A model generated the notes under the pieces. It was not told where the DNA came from, made no database searches, and was given only the letters and a program-made list of their open reading frames with translations. Positions 1 to 10,588 of a stretch of DNA of 64,000 bases are shown one piece after another. The position numbers and the translations under genes are program-made. The stretch covers positions 5,439,501-5,503,500 of the forward strand of contig NC_021237.1 in assembly GCF_000397205.1 (NCBI RefSeq), read 5' to 3'. The first letter of the stretch is position 1, and every line of letters begins with the position of its first letter. The stretch comes from Pseudomonas protegens CHA0 (GTDB lineage Bacteria > Pseudomonadota > Gammaproteobacteria > Pseudomonadales > Pseudomonadaceae).

Positions 1-200
1 CAATTGGCGTACTTGGGCAGGTTGGCGCGAATTTCCGGGTTCTGCAGGATGTCCACGTAAGCGAACTTCTCACCACAGCCCATTACGGCCTGAGCGGCTT
101 TGGCAGAGAAGCCGCACTGCGGGGCATTCGGCGAGCCTTTCATGTAAAGCAGAATGGTGTTGTTGGCAATCTGCTCTTTAATAGTTTCGATGATATCCAT
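1..200 (-). CDS. grxD: Monothiol glutaredoxin Grx4 family, partial
   Basis: This is the N-terminal part of a monothiol glutaredoxin reading off the left edge of the window. The visible 66 codons begin MDIIETIKEQIANNTILLYM and contain the CGFS active-site motif that defines the Grx4/Grx5 class, preceded by KGSPNAPQ as in the family. These proteins carry [2Fe-2S] clusters and deliver them, with glutathione, to apo-proteins and to iron regulators. The ATG (198-200) has GAGGTG shortly upstream. The C-terminus lies outside the window. Confidence 0.93.
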   Translation of the reverse strand, partial: MDIIETIKEQIANNTILLYMKGSPNAPQCGFSAKAAQAVMGCGEKFAYVDILQNPEIRANLPKYAN

Positions 201-296
201 GGAACACCTCGGCTGAACTTTCCGACTCTGTTGTCGGCACGGTGGCGCATTGTAACGGAATCCTGAGCACCCTGCTCGGCCTCTCCGACAGACATC

Positions 297-2405
297 TCAG
301 GCCGCCTGCACCCTGACCGGCACCCCGTTCAACGCTGCATTTCCCGACAGCACATCGAGCTGGCGCTCGTCGGTCAGGTCATTGGCGCTGCAACCCGGCT
401 GCTCCGTGGCTATGTTCATCTGCACGCCCGGACGCCCATGCCCCCAGCCATGGGGCAGGCTCACAACCCCCGGCATCATCTCGGCGCTGGCCAGCACTTC
501 GACTTCCACCGCGCCGACCCGTGAACTGATGCGTACCCGTTGACCGTCCTGCAAACCCCGGTGAGCCAGATCCTGCGGATGCATCAGCAGTTGGTGACGA
601 GGCTTGCCCTTCACCAGGCGGTGATAGTTGTGCATCCAGGAGTTGTTACTGCGCACATGCCTGCGGCCGATCAACAACAATTCCCCCTCCTGCGGCGCCT
701 CCAGGGCAGCAAAGCGCTCCAGGTCGGCCATGATCGCCGGCGGCGCAGCCTGGACCCGCAGGTTTTCGGTTTTCAGGCGCCCGGCCAGATTCGGCTGCAG
801 CGGCCCCAGATCGATGCCATGGGGATGCTCGGCCAGCGTCGCCAATGACAGCTTGAACGGCGAGGCGTCGCCATAAGGCCCGGCACGCAGCCCCATATCA
901 ATCATTTGCGCCGGAGCGATGGTCGGCTTGAGCGAGCTTTCGGTGCGCTCGGCAAAGGCCTTGGCCAGGCCGACGAAGATCTCCCAGTCGTGCAGTGCAC
1001 CTTCGGGCTTGGGCAGGATCGCCCGGTTGAAACGGCTGACATTGCGCACCGCGAACAGATTGAACGTGGTGTCGTAGTGATCATTTTCCAGGGCCGAGGT
1101 GGACGGCAGGATCAAGTCGGCATAGCGGGTGGTTTCGTTGATGTACAGGTCGATGCTGAGCATGAACTCCAAGCCATCCAGCGCCTGCTCCAGCTGCCGG
1201 CCATTGGGCGTGGACAGCACCGGGTTGCCCGCCACCGTGATCAGCGCCCGTACCTGCCCCTCCCCTTCGGTGAGCATCTCTTCTGCCAGGGCCGACACCG
1301 GCAACTCGCCGCCGTATTCCGGAAGCCCGGAAACCCGGCTCTGCCAGGCATTGAAGTGGCCGCCCGAAGTCGCCGCTACCAGATCCACCGCGGGGCTGGT
1401 ACACAAGGCGCCACCCACGCGGTCGAGGTTGCCGGTGACCAGGTTGAGCAATTGCAGCAACCAATGGCACAGCGTGCCGAAGGCCTGGGTCGAGACGCCC
1501 ATGCGCCCGTAGCAGACCGCTCTGTCGGCCGAGGCGAAATCCCTGGCCAGTTGGCGGATCTGTGGCGCCGCAATGGCGCACAGGGGGCTCATCGCCTCCG
1601 CCGTGAACCGGGATATGGCCTGGCGCACCTCGGCCAGCCCATCCACCTGCAAGTGACTGTCGCGGGTCGGCCCCTCTTCGAAGATGCTGTTGAGCAGGCC
1701 AAACAGCAGCGCGACATCGCCCCCCGGGCGGACAAACAGATGCTGGTCGGCCATGGCCGCGGTTTCGCTGCGCCGCGGATCGACCACCACTACCTTGCCG
1801 CCACGGGCCTGGATCGCTTTCAGGCGCTTTTCCACATCCGGAACGGTCATGATGCTGCCGTTGGACGCCAGGGGATTGCCGCCAAGAATCAACATGAAAT
1901 CGGTGTGATCGATATCCGGAATCGGCAACAGCAAGCCGTGGCCATACATCAGGTAGCTGGTCAGGTGCTGAGGCAATTGGTCGACCGAGGTAGCCGAGAA
2001 GCGATTGCGCGTCTTGAGCTGGCCGAGAAAGTAGTTGCTGTGGGTCATCAGCCCATAGTTGTGCACGCTGGGATTGCCCTGGTAGGTCGCCACCGCGTTG
2101 TTGCCATGACGCTGCTGAATGCTCGCCAGCCGCTCGGCCACCAGGGCAAAGGCCTCGTCCCATTCGATCGGTTGCCACTCATTGCCAACCCGGCGCACCG
2201 GCTGGCGCAGGCGGTCCGGGTCATTCTGGATATCTTGCAAGGCCACGGCCTTGGGGCAGATATGACCGCGGCTGAAACTGTCCTGAAGATCGCCCTTGAT
2301 CGAGCTGATGCGCGGAGCACTGCCGTCTTCTTCAGTGATTTCCAGGCTCAGGCCACAGATGGCCTCACACAGGTGGCAGGCACGGTGATGGAGAGTCTTG
2401 GTCAT
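297..2405 (-). CDS. Molybdopterin-dependent oxidoreductase, DMSO reductase superfamily
   Basis: This is a 702-residue protein of the bis-MGD molybdoenzyme superfamily. The N-terminal [4Fe-4S] ligand pattern is visible as CHLCEAIC (residues about 10-17) plus a later Cys in GHICPKA (about 50). Domain signatures DFMLILGGNPLASNG and VVVVDPRRSETA follow, then a C-terminal dinucleotide-binding domain (from about residue 590). No Tat signal is present, so it is probably cytoplasmic. The region where formate dehydrogenases and nitrate reductases carry Cys or Sec reads NRFSATSVDQLP, so it is unlikely to be a formate dehydrogenase. No electron-transfer partner is adjacent. Substrate unknown. Confidence 0.85.
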   Translation of the reverse strand: MTKTLHHRACHLCEAICGLSLEITEEDGSAPRISSIKGDLQDSFSRGHICPKAVALQDIQNDPDRLRQPVRRVGNEWQPIEWDEAFALVAERLASIQQRHGNNAVATYQGNPSVHNYGLMTHSNYFLGQLKTRNRFSATSVDQLPQHLTSYLMYGHGLLLPIPDIDHTDFMLILGGNPLASNGSIMTVPDVEKRLKAIQARGGKVVVVDPRRSETAAMADQHLFVRPGGDVALLFGLLNSIFEEGPTRDSHLQVDGLAEVRQAISRFTAEAMSPLCAIAAPQIRQLARDFASADRAVCYGRMGVSTQAFGTLCHWLLQLLNLVTGNLDRVGGALCTSPAVDLVAATSGGHFNAWQSRVSGLPEYGGELPVSALAEEMLTEGEGQVRALITVAGNPVLSTPNGRQLEQALDGLEFMLSIDLYINETTRYADLILPSTSALENDHYDTTFNLFAVRNVSRFNRAILPKPEGALHDWEIFVGLAKAFAERTESSLKPTIAPAQMIDMGLRAGPYGDASPFKLSLATLAEHPHGIDLGPLQPNLAGRLKTENLRVQAAPPAIMADLERFAALEAPQEGELLLIGRRHVRSNNSWMHNYHRLVKGKPRHQLLMHPQDLAHRGLQDGQRVRISSRVGAVEVEVLASAEMMPGVVSLPHGWGHGRPGVQMNIATEQPGCSANDLTDERQLDVLSGNAALNGVPVRVQAA

Positions 2406-2540
2406 GGCCAGTCTCTATTGTTTGAGAGCGCAGCGTATTCGCTTGCCGGAAGCAAAAACTATGGGCGCTCCCCTGACAGGACACCAGTGACGTTCGTCCC
2501 ATGAATTCACGGCCATCAGCCCCGGCCATGATCGGCGCCT

Positions 2541-2831
2541 TCAGTTGGAGGGCAACCGTGGCGGCCCATCCGCTGAGACGTGGGTGGTTGCATCCACGGC
2601 CTCCCGCTCTCCATAGCCACCCGAGAGTTGTGCGAGCAATCGCCAATGCTCGTCCAGGCCTGCACTGAGGCTCATCATCCGGTCGATCATCTTGCGCGCG
2701 GCCGCTCGGGTCACCGGATCTTCACTGCGCAGCAGCTCGAAGGAAAACGCCGTCACCGAAGCTGTCATGTCGGTGAGTGCCCGGGCCGTGAGCCCCAAGA
2801 GCGTCATCAGTTGTTGCTCCCTGGATTCCAT
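2541..2831 (-). CDS. Hypothetical 96-residue protein
   Basis: A small, predicted all-helical soluble protein that I do not recognise. The N-terminal two thirds (MESREQQLMTLLGLTARALT and on to about residue 70) look like two or three amphipathic helices, with a polar Pro/Ser-rich tail. It lies alone between the molybdoenzyme gene and argF on the minus strand. Codon use matches its neighbours. It could be a small regulatory or accessory protein. The frame is supported by a normal start and by the absence of a better alternative on either strand. Confidence 0.5.
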   Translation of the reverse strand: MESREQQLMTLLGLTARALTDMTASVTAFSFELLRSEDPVTRAAARKMIDRMMSLSAGLDEHWRLLAQLSGGYGEREAVDATTHVSADGPPRLPSN

Positions 2832-3104
2832 CGTTCACCCGCCCCTGCCACTGATTCGCCTTTATAACCTCAGCACTTTGCATTAGGAAATGTTTCAGGC
2901 TGCCAGCCCGCGGATTATCCGGGACGCAGCCCCCGCCCTCCAGGTCAGAAAACGACTGCATGGGCATCACCCGCGCCGCGCTCGATTGCCAAGGCGCGCC
3001 GGGGCAGTGTACAAATGCCCGGCTGCTGTCTGGAAACTGGTCTCAAAAGTGCCAGCGCATTCGCGTCCTGGCCTCTCATGCCCATAATCGCCGTAGCACT
3101 ACTA

Positions 3105-3141
3105 TTGGTAAGACGCGACATTTAATTATAAGATCGCGCCT
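3105..3141. promoter_or_regulatory. Candidate ArgR operator upstream of argF
   Basis: The 2832-3246 gap holds the argF promoter. Read on the minus strand, 3105-3120 fits the Pseudomonas ArgR half-site TGTCGC-N8-AA exactly (TGTCGC, 8 nt, AA). A degenerate second copy lies 21 bp, two helical turns, further on (3126-3141, TT-N8-GCGCCT on the plus strand). ArgR represses argF in P. aeruginosa. The site assignment is by eye. Confidence 0.5.
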
Positions 3142-3246
3142 TCCCCTATTTCGTCGCCCCGTGCGGCTTTCGCCGCAGGTCCAGCCCGTTGTTCGACTAA
3201 ACAAGGCTTTGAGAATCTGCGGTCCGTTGCAAAAAGGTAGTTAATG

Positions 3247-4167
3247 ATGAGCGCAAGGCACTTTCTCTCCCTGATGGATTGCACGCCCGAAGAGCTGGTC
3301 AGTGTGATTCGTCGAGGCATCGAGCTGAAGGACCTGCGTAACCGCGGCGTACTCTTCGAGCCCTTGAAAAATCGTGTGCTTGGCATGATTTTCGAGAAGT
3401 CGTCGACCCGAACCCGACTGTCCTTCGAAGCCGGCATGATCCAGCTGGGCGGCCAGGCCATCTTCCTTTCGCCACGGGACACTCAACTGGGGCGCGGCGA
3501 GCCCATCGGCGACTGCGCCATCGTCATGTCGCGCATGCTCGATGCCGTGATGATCCGCACCTTTGCCCACAGCACCCTGACCGAGTTTGCGGCCAACTCC
3601 CGCGTACCGGTGATCAACGGCCTGTCCGATGACCTGCACCCCTGCCAACTGCTGGCTGACATGCAGACGTTCCTCGAGCATCGCGGCTCGATTCAGGGCA
3701 AGACCGTGGCCTGGATCGGCGACGGCAACAACATGTGCAACAGCTATATAGAAGCGGCCATCCAGTTCGACTTCCAACTGCGCATCGCCTGCCCTGAAGG
3801 CTACGAGCCGAACGCAGACTTCGTCGCTCAGGCCGGCGAGCGCGTGACCATCGTCCGCGACCCTCGCGAAGCCGTGCGTGGCGCCCACCTGGTGAGCACC
3901 GATGTCTGGACCTCCATGGGCCAGGAAGAGGAGACCGCCAAGCGCCTGCAACTGTTCGCTCCCTTCCAGGTCAACCGTGCACTGCTGGACCTGGCCGCCG
4001 AGGACGTTCTGTTCATGCATTGCCTGCCCGCCCACCGCGGTGAAGAAATCAGCCTCGACCTGCTGGACGACCCGCGTTCGGTGGCCTGGGACCAGGCGGA
4101 AAACCGCCTCCACGCACAAAAGGCCCTGCTCGAATTCCTCGTCGAGCCGGCGTACCACCACGCATGA
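3247..4167 (+). CDS. argF: Anabolic ornithine carbamoyltransferase
   Basis: Converts ornithine and carbamoyl phosphate to citrulline in arginine biosynthesis, in the cytoplasm. The 306-residue product has the carbamoyl-phosphate loop SSTRTR (about residue 55), the HPCQ motif (about 133) and the ornithine loop [10 protein letters not shown] (about 257-266), with no long insertions, so it is the short anabolic type rather than catabolic ArcB. Two in-frame ATGs are adjacent (3244 and 3247). The second gives MSARHFLS, which matches the start I recall for P. aeruginosa ArgF; AAGGTAG precedes both. The next gene overlaps its stop codon. Confidence 0.96.
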   Translation: MSARHFLSLMDCTPEELVSVIRRGIELKDLRNRGVLFEPLKNRVLGMIFEKSSTRTRLSFEAGMIQLGGQAIFLSPRDTQLGRGEPIGDCAIVMSRMLDAVMIRTFAHSTLTEFAANSRVPVINGLSDDLHPCQLLADMQTFLEHRGSIQGKTVAWIGDGNNMCNSYIEAAIQFDFQLRIACPEGYEPNADFVAQAGERVTIVRDPREAVRGAHLVSTDVWTSMGQEEETAKRLQLFAPFQVNRALLDLAAEDVLFMHCLPAHRGEEISLDLLDDPRSVAWDQAENRLHAQKALLEFLVEPAYHHA

Positions 4168-5273
4168 GCCAGCCCTTGCTACTGAACCTGCGCAACCTCG
4201 CTTGCGGCTACCAGGACCAACGCGTGGTGCAGAACCTCAACCTGCACCTCAATGCAGGGGATATCGGCTGCCTGCTGGGCTCATCCGGCTGCGGCAAGAC
4301 CACCACCCTGCGCGCCATCGCCGGGTTCGAGCCGGTGCATGAGGGGGAAATCCAGCTGGCGGGCGAGACCATCTCCAGCGCCGGTTTCACCCTGGCGCCG
4401 GAGAAACGCCGGATCGGCATGGTGTTCCAGGACTACGCCCTGTTCCCGCACCTGAGCGTGGCCGACAACATTGCCTTCGGCATTCGCAAACACCCGCAGA
4501 AAGAGCGGGTGGTGGCCGAACTGCTGGAGCTGGTGAACCTGAAGAGCCTCGGCCAGCGCTTCCCCCACGAACTGTCCGGTGGCCAGCAACAACGGGTGGC
4601 CCTGGCTCGTGCCCTGGCTCCCGAACCACAACTGCTGTTGCTGGACGAGCCCTTCTCCAACCTCGACGGCGAACTGCGACGCAAGCTCAGCCACGAGGTG
4701 CGTGACATCCTCAAGGCCCGTGGCACCAGTGCGATCCTGGTCACTCACGACCAGGAGGAAGCCTTTGCCGTGAGCGATCAGGTAGGGGTATTCAAGGAAG
4801 GCCGCCTGGAACAGTGGGACACACCGTACAACCTCTACCACGAACCCCAGACGCCCTTCGTCGCCAGCTTCATCGGTCAGGGCTACTTCATTCGCGGCCA
4901 GTTGAGCAGCCCGGAATCGGTACAGACCGAACTCGGCTTGCTGCAGGGCAACCGTGCCTACACCTGGCCAACCGGCGGTGCGGTGGATGTGCTGTTGCGT
5001 CCGGACGACATCGTCCACGCCCCCGACAGCGCCTTGAAAGCCCGCGTCGTGGGCAAGACGTTCCTCGGCGCCTCGACCCTGTATCGCCTGCAACTGCCCA
5101 CCGGCAGCCAGCTGGAATCGATCTTTCCGAGCCACGCCGATCATCAGGTCGGCGCCGACGTGGGTATCCGGGTCGCGGCGGAACACCTGGTGCTGTTCCA
5201 GGCCTCGGGCAGTACCGCAGCGCAGATCCCGCAAAGCGACTCAGGGGTGCGCCGCTACAGCAGCGCGCATTGA
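4164..5273 (+). CDS. ABC transporter ATP-binding protein, FbpC/PotA-like, orphan
   Basis: A 369-residue ABC ATPase with a complete nucleotide-binding domain: Walker [10 protein letters not shown] (about 38-46), Q-loop VFQDYALF, signature LSGGQQQR, Walker [13 protein letters not shown] and switch His in [10 protein letters not shown]-terminal TOBE-like regulatory region follows from about residue 240, as in ferric iron, polyamine and sulfate importers. Its ATG overlaps the argF stop by 4 bp, so the two are probably translationally coupled. No permease or binding protein lies next to it, so it must work with membrane subunits encoded elsewhere. Substrate cannot be read from the sequence. Confidence 0.88.
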   Translation: MSQPLLLNLRNLACGYQDQRVVQNLNLHLNAGDIGCLLGSSGCGKTTTLRAIAGFEPVHEGEIQLAGETISSAGFTLAPEKRRIGMVFQDYALFPHLSVADNIAFGIRKHPQKERVVAELLELVNLKSLGQRFPHELSGGQQQRVALARALAPEPQLLLLDEPFSNLDGELRRKLSHEVRDILKARGTSAILVTHDQEEAFAVSDQVGVFKEGRLEQWDTPYNLYHEPQTPFVASFIGQGYFIRGQLSSPESVQTELGLLQGNRAYTWPTGGAVDVLLRPDDIVHAPDSALKARVVGKTFLGASTLYRLQLPTGSQLESIFPSHADHQVGADVGIRVAAEHLVLFQASGSTAAQIPQSDSGVRRYSSAH

Positions 5274-5280
5274 GCCGTCT

Positions 5281-5336
5281 TCGCTGGCAAGCCAGCTCCT
5301 ACGACAGCCCACTGTAGGAGCCGGCTTGCCGGCGAA
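5281..5336. repeat. REP pair (REPIN) between convergent genes
   Basis: Two inverted copies of the Pseudomonas REP core (CGCTGGCAAGCCAGCTCCTAC and its near reverse complement) separated by about 12 bp. It sits at the convergent 3' ends of the ABC ATPase and PhzF-like genes and can fold into a long hairpin that may protect or terminate transcripts. Confidence 0.85.
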
Positions 5337-5349
5337 ACACCCAGCACAG

Positions 5350-6132
5350 TCATGGCAGATGCAACTGCCCACTGGCAATCAGCCGGGCATGCCCACCGAT
5401 CTTCACCCGCTCACCTTCCAGACGACAAAACAACGCGCCACCTCGGGCAGAGCACTGGTAAGCGCTCAACTGCGGCTTATCCAAACGCTGCGCCCAGTAA
5501 GGCGCCAGGCAGCAATGGGTGGATCCGGTCACCGGGTCCTCATCGATACCAATGGCGGGGGCAAAATAGCGCGAGACAAAGTCGTGCTGCTCCCCGCGCG
5601 CAGTCACGATCACCCCGGGCCAGGGCAATTTCGCCAGCGCCGTCATATCCGGCCGGCACTCACGCACCGCCTGCTCCGACTCCAGCACGGCCAATAGCTC
5701 GTTGGCCCCCAGCAATTCGACGACCTCAACCCCCAGCGCTTGCGCCACCGCCTCCCGCCCTGCCTGGCTGCTCGGGCTGCGCAGCGGGAAATCCAGCCAC
5801 AACAGGCCCTCTTCACGGGTGACACTCAGGGGCCCGGACTGGCTGAGAAAGTCGATACGCTGCGCGGTCTGGCCATAAACCTCGAACAACACATAGGCAG
5901 TGGCCAAGGTTGCATGCCCACACAACGGCACTTCCGTCACCGGGGTGAACCAGCGAATCCGCCAGCCCTGGGCCTCACGCACCACAAAAGCGGTCTCTGC
6001 CAGATTGTGCTCGGCAGCAATCTGCTGCATCAGCCTGTCATCGAGCCAGGACTCAAGCCGGTAAACCATGGCCGGATTACCCGCGAACGGGCGCTCGCTG
6101 AACGCATCGACCTGATGAAACTCAAGCTGCAT
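5350..6132 (-). CDS. PhzF family isomerase-like protein
   Basis: A 260-residue cytoplasmic protein of the PhzF/diaminopimelate-epimerase fold. Family marks are FHQVDAFSERPFAGNPA at the N-terminus, NLAETAFV around residue 42-49 with the Glu equivalent to the PhzF catalytic Glu45, VPLCGHATLA in the middle, and EDPVTGSTHC near residue 205. Isolated PhzF paralogues outside phenazine clusters are common and mostly of unknown substrate; no other phenazine gene is present here. I chose the ATG at 6132 because GAGAAGGGA lies just upstream. An ATG at 6195 would add 21 unrelated residues. Confidence 0.88.
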   Translation of the reverse strand: MQLEFHQVDAFSERPFAGNPAMVYRLESWLDDRLMQQIAAEHNLAETAFVVREAQGWRIRWFTPVTEVPLCGHATLATAYVLFEVYGQTAQRIDFLSQSGPLSVTREEGLLWLDFPLRSPSSQAGREAVAQALGVEVVELLGANELLAVLESEQAVRECRPDMTALAKLPWPGVIVTARGEQHDFVSRYFAPAIGIDEDPVTGSTHCCLAPYWAQRLDKPQLSAYQCSARGGALFCRLEGERVKIGGHARLIASGQLHLP

Positions 6133-6249
6133 ATCCCTTCTCCGTGAATAACTGGCCCCCAGCATGGGCCCTGGCCCCCAACGGGGGACAGACACAGAAG
6201 TCGGGATTTTCCTGCATACAGCAGCGGCCCTGGCCGCAGCCGTTGCGAC

Positions 6250-6720
6250 TCAAGGACGACCGATATCGGCGAACCTGGCCTGGGTATGCTCGGCCAGCAC
6301 CGTCGGCGCCAGCTCGACTTCCAGGCCACGGCGCCCGGCACTGACAAAGATGCTGGCGAACGGCTGCGCACTGTTATCGATAAAGGTCCGCAGGCGCTTC
6401 TTCTGCCCCAGCGGGCTGATGCCTCCCAGCAGGTACCCCGTGGCGCGCTGGGCGGCAGCCGGGTCGGCCATTTCAGCCTTCTTCACGCCCGCTGCGTGGG
6501 CCAGGGCCTTCAGGTCAAGACTTCCGACGACCGGCACCACCGCCACCAGCAACTCACCCTTTTCACTGCTGGCAAGCAAGGTCTTGAACACCTGCGCAGG
6601 ATCAAGATCAAGTTTCTCCGCGGCCTCCAGGCCATAGGAGGCGGCCTTGGGGTCATGTTCGTAACTGTGGATGCGATGTTCGGCGCGAACTTTTTTCAGC
6701 AGGTCCAGTGCAGGGGTCAT
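6250..6720 (-). CDS. ybaK: Cys-tRNA(Pro)/Cys-tRNA(Cys) deacylase, YbaK family
   Basis: A 156-residue trans-editing protein that hydrolyses mischarged Cys-tRNA(Pro). The sequence follows the family from end to end: TPALDLLKK at the N-terminus, the strand VFKTLLA with the conserved Lys, VVPVVGSLDLKALA, the loop ATGYLLGGISPLGQKK (about residues 94-109) and FVSAGRRGLEVEL near the C-terminus. I set the start at 6720 because GGAG precedes that ATG; the longer frame to 6786 has no ribosome binding site. Confidence 0.92.
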   Translation of the reverse strand: MTPALDLLKKVRAEHRIHSYEHDPKAASYGLEAAEKLDLDPAQVFKTLLASSEKGELLVAVVPVVGSLDLKALAHAAGVKKAEMADPAAAQRATGYLLGGISPLGQKKRLRTFIDNSAQPFASIFVSAGRRGLEVELAPTVLAEHTQARFADIGRP

Positions 6721-6947
6721 GGCAGCTCCAGGCGAGGAATGAAAAGGCAAAACCAAGCGCGCGAATTTTAGGTCATTCACCAGCAAAAGGCTCTATTCCA
6801 AGCCTTGATAACCGGCCCGTGTGCCTACGAAAGCAACCATGCCTGTCGTTCCCGCGACTATGCCCCGGAATCATTCATTTGATTGATATCTATAAAATGA
6901 CCATCCGTTCACTTTCGACCTTTGACAGCGGTGTTTCTTGTCTATAT

Positions 6948-6965
6948 TTTTTCGTTTCTGAATAT
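6948..6965 (+). promoter_or_regulatory. Candidate GlpR operator in glpF leader
   Basis: The 6721-7091 gap holds the glpF promoter and leader. TTTTTCGTTTCTGAATAT matches 12 of 18 positions of the enterobacterial GlpR consensus (ATGTTCG-WWAW-CGAACAT). A weaker copy may lie near 6905-6925. The match is modest and is supported mainly by better sites before glpD. Confidence 0.4.
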
Positions 6966-7069
6966 CATGCGGTAGATCCAAGGTTGTACCCAGTAGCAAG
7001 GCGAGGTCGGAATGGGGATTCCGCCTTCGTTTGAAGTCGCGCTCCATGCCTTTTGCAGCAGCGCCAGAC

Positions 7070-7077
7070 AACAACAA
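7070..7077 (+). promoter_or_regulatory. Candidate Crc/Hfq catabolite-activity motif before glpF
   Basis: AACAACAA fits the AAnAAnAA motif bound by Hfq/Crc in Pseudomonas mRNAs. It lies 15-22 nt before the glpF ATG, just upstream of GAGG, a position where binding would block translation. Glycerol is a non-preferred carbon source, which fits. Confidence 0.5.
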
Positions 7078-7091
7078 AAATCGAGGTTCAC

Positions 7092-7940
7092 ATGACAACT
7101 GCTCTGCAACAACCGTCGCTATCGGGCCAATGCATCGCCGAGTTTCTGGGTACTGCGCTGTTGATCTTCTTCGGCACCGGTTGTGTCGCCGCGCTCAAGG
7201 TCGCGGGGGCCAGCTTCGGCCTATGGGAAATCAGCATCATCTGGGGGATCGGCGTGAGCATGGCGATCTACCTGACCGCCGGAGTTTCCGGCGCGCACCT
7301 GAACCCGGCCGTGAGCATCGCCCTGTGCCTGTTCGCCGATTTTGAGAAGCGCAAACTGCCGTTCTACATCCTCGCCCAGATCGCTGGCGCCTTCTGCGCG
7401 GCGCTGTTGGTTTACACGCTGTACAGCAACCTGTTCTTCGATTTCGAACAAACCCACCAGATGGTCCGTGGCTCCCAGGCCAGCCTGGAACTGGCCTCGG
7501 TGTTCTCCACCTTCCCCAACCCGGCGCTGTCCACTGCCCAGGCGTTCCTAGTGGAGCTGGTGATCACCGCCATCCTGATGGGAGTGATCATGTCCCTGAC
7601 CGATGACAACAATGGCCTACCGCGCGGCCCGATGGCTCCGCTGCTGATCGGCCTGCTGATTGCCGTGATCGGCAGTGCCATGGGCCCGCTGACCGGGTTT
7701 GCGATGAACCCGGCGCGGGACTTCGGGCCTAAACTGATGACGTTCGTGACCGGCTGGGGTGAAATTTCCTTCACCGGCGGCCGTGATATTCCGTATTTCC
7801 TGGTGCCAATCTTCGCTCCGATCCTCGGCGCCTGCCTGGGTGCTGCAGCCTATCGCGGCTTGATTGCCCGCCATTTGCCCAGCGCTGCTGTCGCCCCGGA
7901 GGCCGAACAGGTCACCGAAGGCAAAGTCAAAGCTTCCTGA
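7092..7940 (+). CDS. glpF: Glycerol uptake facilitator (aquaglyceroporin)
   Basis: A 282-residue inner-membrane channel of the MIP family letting glycerol diffuse into the cell. Both pore-lining motifs are intact: GAHLNPAVSI in the first half and GFAMNPARDFGPKL in the second. The Arg-Asp after the second NPA is typical of glycerol facilitators rather than water channels. Six membrane helices are apparent. The start at 7092 is preceded by GAGG; an earlier in-frame ATG at 7053 lacks a site and would add 13 polar residues. It is first of glpF-glpK, with glpR and glpD downstream. Confidence 0.96.
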   Translation: MTTALQQPSLSGQCIAEFLGTALLIFFGTGCVAALKVAGASFGLWEISIIWGIGVSMAIYLTAGVSGAHLNPAVSIALCLFADFEKRKLPFYILAQIAGAFCAALLVYTLYSNLFFDFEQTHQMVRGSQASLELASVFSTFPNPALSTAQAFLVELVITAILMGVIMSLTDDNNGLPRGPMAPLLIGLLIAVIGSAMGPLTGFAMNPARDFGPKLMTFVTGWGEISFTGGRDIPYFLVPIFAPILGACLGAAAYRGLIARHLPSAAVAPEAEQVTEGKVKAS

Positions 7941-7956
7941 ATCCAGTGGCGCGTGA

Positions 7957-9522
<1,566 letters not shown>

Positions 9523-9617
9523 GCCAAGCCGTGGATTGGTAACCGCTTGTAACTGGTAGGGAGGGGATTCCTGCGGCATCATGGGCAAATTTTGCACGGC
9601 AGCCCAAAGGAAGCCCC

Positions 9618-10373
9618 ATGAATCTGCCTCCCCGTCAGCAGCAAATCCTCGATCTGGTTCGCGAACGCGGCTACGTCAGCATCGAGGAATTGGCCCAGCT
9701 GTTCGTCGTAACCCCGCAAACCATCCGCCGCGATATCAACCAGCTGGCGGAAGCCAATCTGCTGCGCCGCTACCATGGTGGCGCAGCCTATGACTCCAGC
9801 GTAGAAAACACCGCCTACGCCATGCGCGCCGACCAGATGCGCGACGAAAAGCAGCGTATCGGCGAAGCCGTTGCCGCGCAGATCCCCGATCACGCCTCGC
9901 TGTTCATCAATATCGGCACCACCACCGAATCCATCGCCCGGGCCCTGCTCAATCACAGCCACCTGAAGATCATCACCAACAACCTGCACGTGGCCTCGAT
10001 GCTCAGTGCCAAGGATGATTTCGACGTGCTGCTCACCGGCGGCAATGTGCGCCGTGACGGCGGCGTGGTGGGCCAGGCCAGTGTCGACTTCATCAACCAG
10101 TTCAAGGTCGACTTCGCCCTGGTGGGCATCAGTGGCATCGACGAGGACGGCAGCCTGCTGGACTTCGACTACCAGGAAGTGCGGGTATCCCAGGCGATCA
10201 TCGCCAATGCCCGGCAGGTGATCCTGGCTGCCGACTCCAGCAAGTTCGGGCGCAACGCCATGATCCGCCTGGGGCCCATCAGCCTGATCGATTGCCTGGT
10301 CACCGACCAGCAACCGGTACCGGCCCTGACCCAACTGCTCAACCAGCACAAGATCCGCCTCGAAGTGGTCTGA
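9618..10373 (+). CDS. glpR: DeoR-family glycerol-3-phosphate regulon repressor
   Basis: A 251-residue repressor. The N-terminal helix-turn-helix ([20 protein letters not shown], then [15 protein letters not shown]) is followed by the DeoR sugar-phosphate sensor domain with [10 protein letters not shown] and the C-terminal [11 protein letters not shown] motif. It is expected to bind glycerol 3-phosphate and release glp operators. It lies between glpK and glpD, and the clearest operator candidates are just downstream, before glpD. The ATG is preceded by AAAGGAAG. Confidence 0.95.
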   Translation: MNLPPRQQQILDLVRERGYVSIEELAQLFVVTPQTIRRDINQLAEANLLRRYHGGAAYDSSVENTAYAMRADQMRDEKQRIGEAVAAQIPDHASLFINIGTTTESIARALLNHSHLKIITNNLHVASMLSAKDDFDVLLTGGNVRRDGGVVGQASVDFINQFKVDFALVGISGIDEDGSLLDFDYQEVRVSQAIIANARQVILAADSSKFGRNAMIRLGPISLIDCLVTDQQPVPALTQLLNQHKIRLEVV

Positions 10374-10504
10374 CTGCTCTCCCTCCTGCGGATCCGGCCG
10401 CGCTCGAACGACGAGCCTCGACGCTTCATCGCTTTCGAAATCGCCGCGGCCGATCCCGCCATCCAGCCCAAGGCAACAGCAGCGGCTACAGTTACCCGTC
10501 GACA

Positions 10505-10522
10505 ATGTTCGAAAACTTTCCT
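10505..10522 (+). promoter_or_regulatory. Candidate GlpR operator 1 of glpD
   Basis: ATGTTCGAAAACTTTCCT has an intact left half-site (ATGTTCGAAAAC) and a degenerate right half, 14 of 18 matches to the E. coli GlpR consensus. It is about 84 bp upstream of the promoter-proximal pair. Confidence 0.5.
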
Positions 10523-10588
10523 TTAGCGCTGCTTCGATCAGTTTTTTCAATCGAAGCACGCTGGATGCGTGCATCTTTATGCGCTAGT

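Noticed and set aside
906..2504. Long open frame on the plus strand antisense to the molybdoenzyme gene
   Set aside because: No family resemblance, and no start signals. High GC gives long antisense frames throughout the window, for example at 7927-9597, 10619-12160, 16012-17826, 27424-29550 and 59849-61972; all were dismissed for the same reason.
2832..3246. Possible small gene upstream of argF
   Set aside because: Two overlapping plus-strand frames of 65-95 codons exist, but they are Arg/Pro-rich with no start signal and run through the ArgR sites and promoter.
5350..6132. Phenazine biosynthesis cluster suggested by a PhzF-like gene
   Set aside because: None of phzA-E or phzG is nearby. 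Solitary PhzF paralogues are common outside phenazine clusters.
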